Positions 21,391 to 21,531 of a stretch of 21,531 nucleotides of DNA are shown here, piece after piece. The stretch is from CAG-1000 sp964345385 (GTDB lineage: Bacteria > Bacillota_I > Bacilli_A > RF39 > UBA660), in the NCBI GenBank assembly GCA_964345385.1, contig CAYFQM010000010.1, positions 1-21,531 of the forward strand, written 5' to 3'. Each line of letters opens with the position of its first letter. Position 1 is the first letter of the stretch. Position numbers and translations under genes: made by a program. The notes under the pieces are model-generated. The model saw nothing but the letters and a program-made list of their open reading frames with translations. It searched no databases and was not told the DNA's origin.

Positions 21391-21531
21391 GGGGTGACAT
21401 ACAATTTTTCGGATATTTAGCAAAATGTCATTTTTTAAACAAAGCGTTTTTGGTCTTAGAAAAAGTATGTTTTGTCTTAAATTTAAAGAATATTAGCACC
21501 TTAAGAGAGACCTAAAATTATTGTTAAAATT
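21391..21531. other. Right-edge intergenic stretch without a recognised gene
   Basis: Together with the leader elements, 21218-21531 is the only long stretch without a large gene. In this last part I see no convincing ORF or RNA family. On the minus strand two nested complementary pairs occur: GGTCT (21508-21512) with AGACC (21452-21456), and TCTTAA (21501-21506) with TTAAGA (21475-21480), so a structured RNA is possible but unsupported. Confidence 0.3.

Noticed and set aside
1..21531. CRISPR array, rRNA, tRNA, insertion sequence
   Set aside because: No regularly spaced repeats, no tRNA-like cloverleaf or rRNA sequence, and no transposase motifs were found on reading both strands.

Overview
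The DNA is very AT-rich and the genes are short and closely packed. Ribosome binding sites are Gram-positive in type, and UGA is read as stop (for example the end of the 627-896 gene). Gene content is that of low-GC Firmicutes: SMC, RNase III, RarA, XerD-DeoB, Tgt-QueA, YidD, and a SipW/TasA-like surface protein carrying a repeat-type C-terminal domain. Together this suggests an uncultured gut-type Bacilli lineage with a reduced genome (RF39/Tenericutes-like); that assignment is inference. Two runs of N (245-281 and 20348-20357) point to a scaffolded draft or metagenome assembly.

Layout. (1) 1-2010, minus strand: a cysteine desulfurase, a small thioredoxin-like protein and a CcdA/DsbD-type thiol-disulfide membrane protein form one overlapping operon, cut by the left edge. 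(2) 2102-4159, minus: xerD-deoB, a pairing known from Bacillus. (3) 4259-6174, plus: rarA, translationally coupled to an unknown protein with a possible Cys-His-Asp site. (4) 6176-7063, minus: tcdA preceded by a probable 6S RNA with its own strong promoter. The 6S-tcdA-rarA neighbourhood matches the recalled B. subtilis arrangement. (5) 7060-9235, minus: queA-tgt for queuosine. (6) 9317-12116, minus: surface protein, small protein, CvpA-like membrane protein and thioredoxin, followed by a possible tiny gene between two terminators. (7) 12233-14174: def and two unknown proteins. (8) 14195-17839, minus: smc and rnc. (9) 17936-19004, plus: yidD, apparently leaderless, and a lipoprotein related to metal-binding ABC substrate proteins but without the metal ligands. 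(10) 19080-21345, minus: two small unknown genes, then a uracil/xanthine permease preceded by a short leader ORF whose stop codon abuts a terminator hairpin.

Regulation is unusually readable. Promoter-proximal genes have TTGNNN-N16/17-TATAAT promoters and very short leaders, often with an AGGTGA ribosome site a few bases after the predicted transcription start. Genes inside operons mostly use GGAGG-type sites. Many terminator hairpins contain or touch the stop codon of the gene they end, and three serve converging gene pairs.

The strongest candidates for something new are the leader-peptide/terminator module before the permease, which resembles the UTP-sensing pyrBI attenuator of E. coli in design, the ligand-less substrate-binding lipoprotein next to yidD, and the tiny ORF near 9317-9440. 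No CRISPR array, transposon, prophage, rRNA or tRNA was seen.
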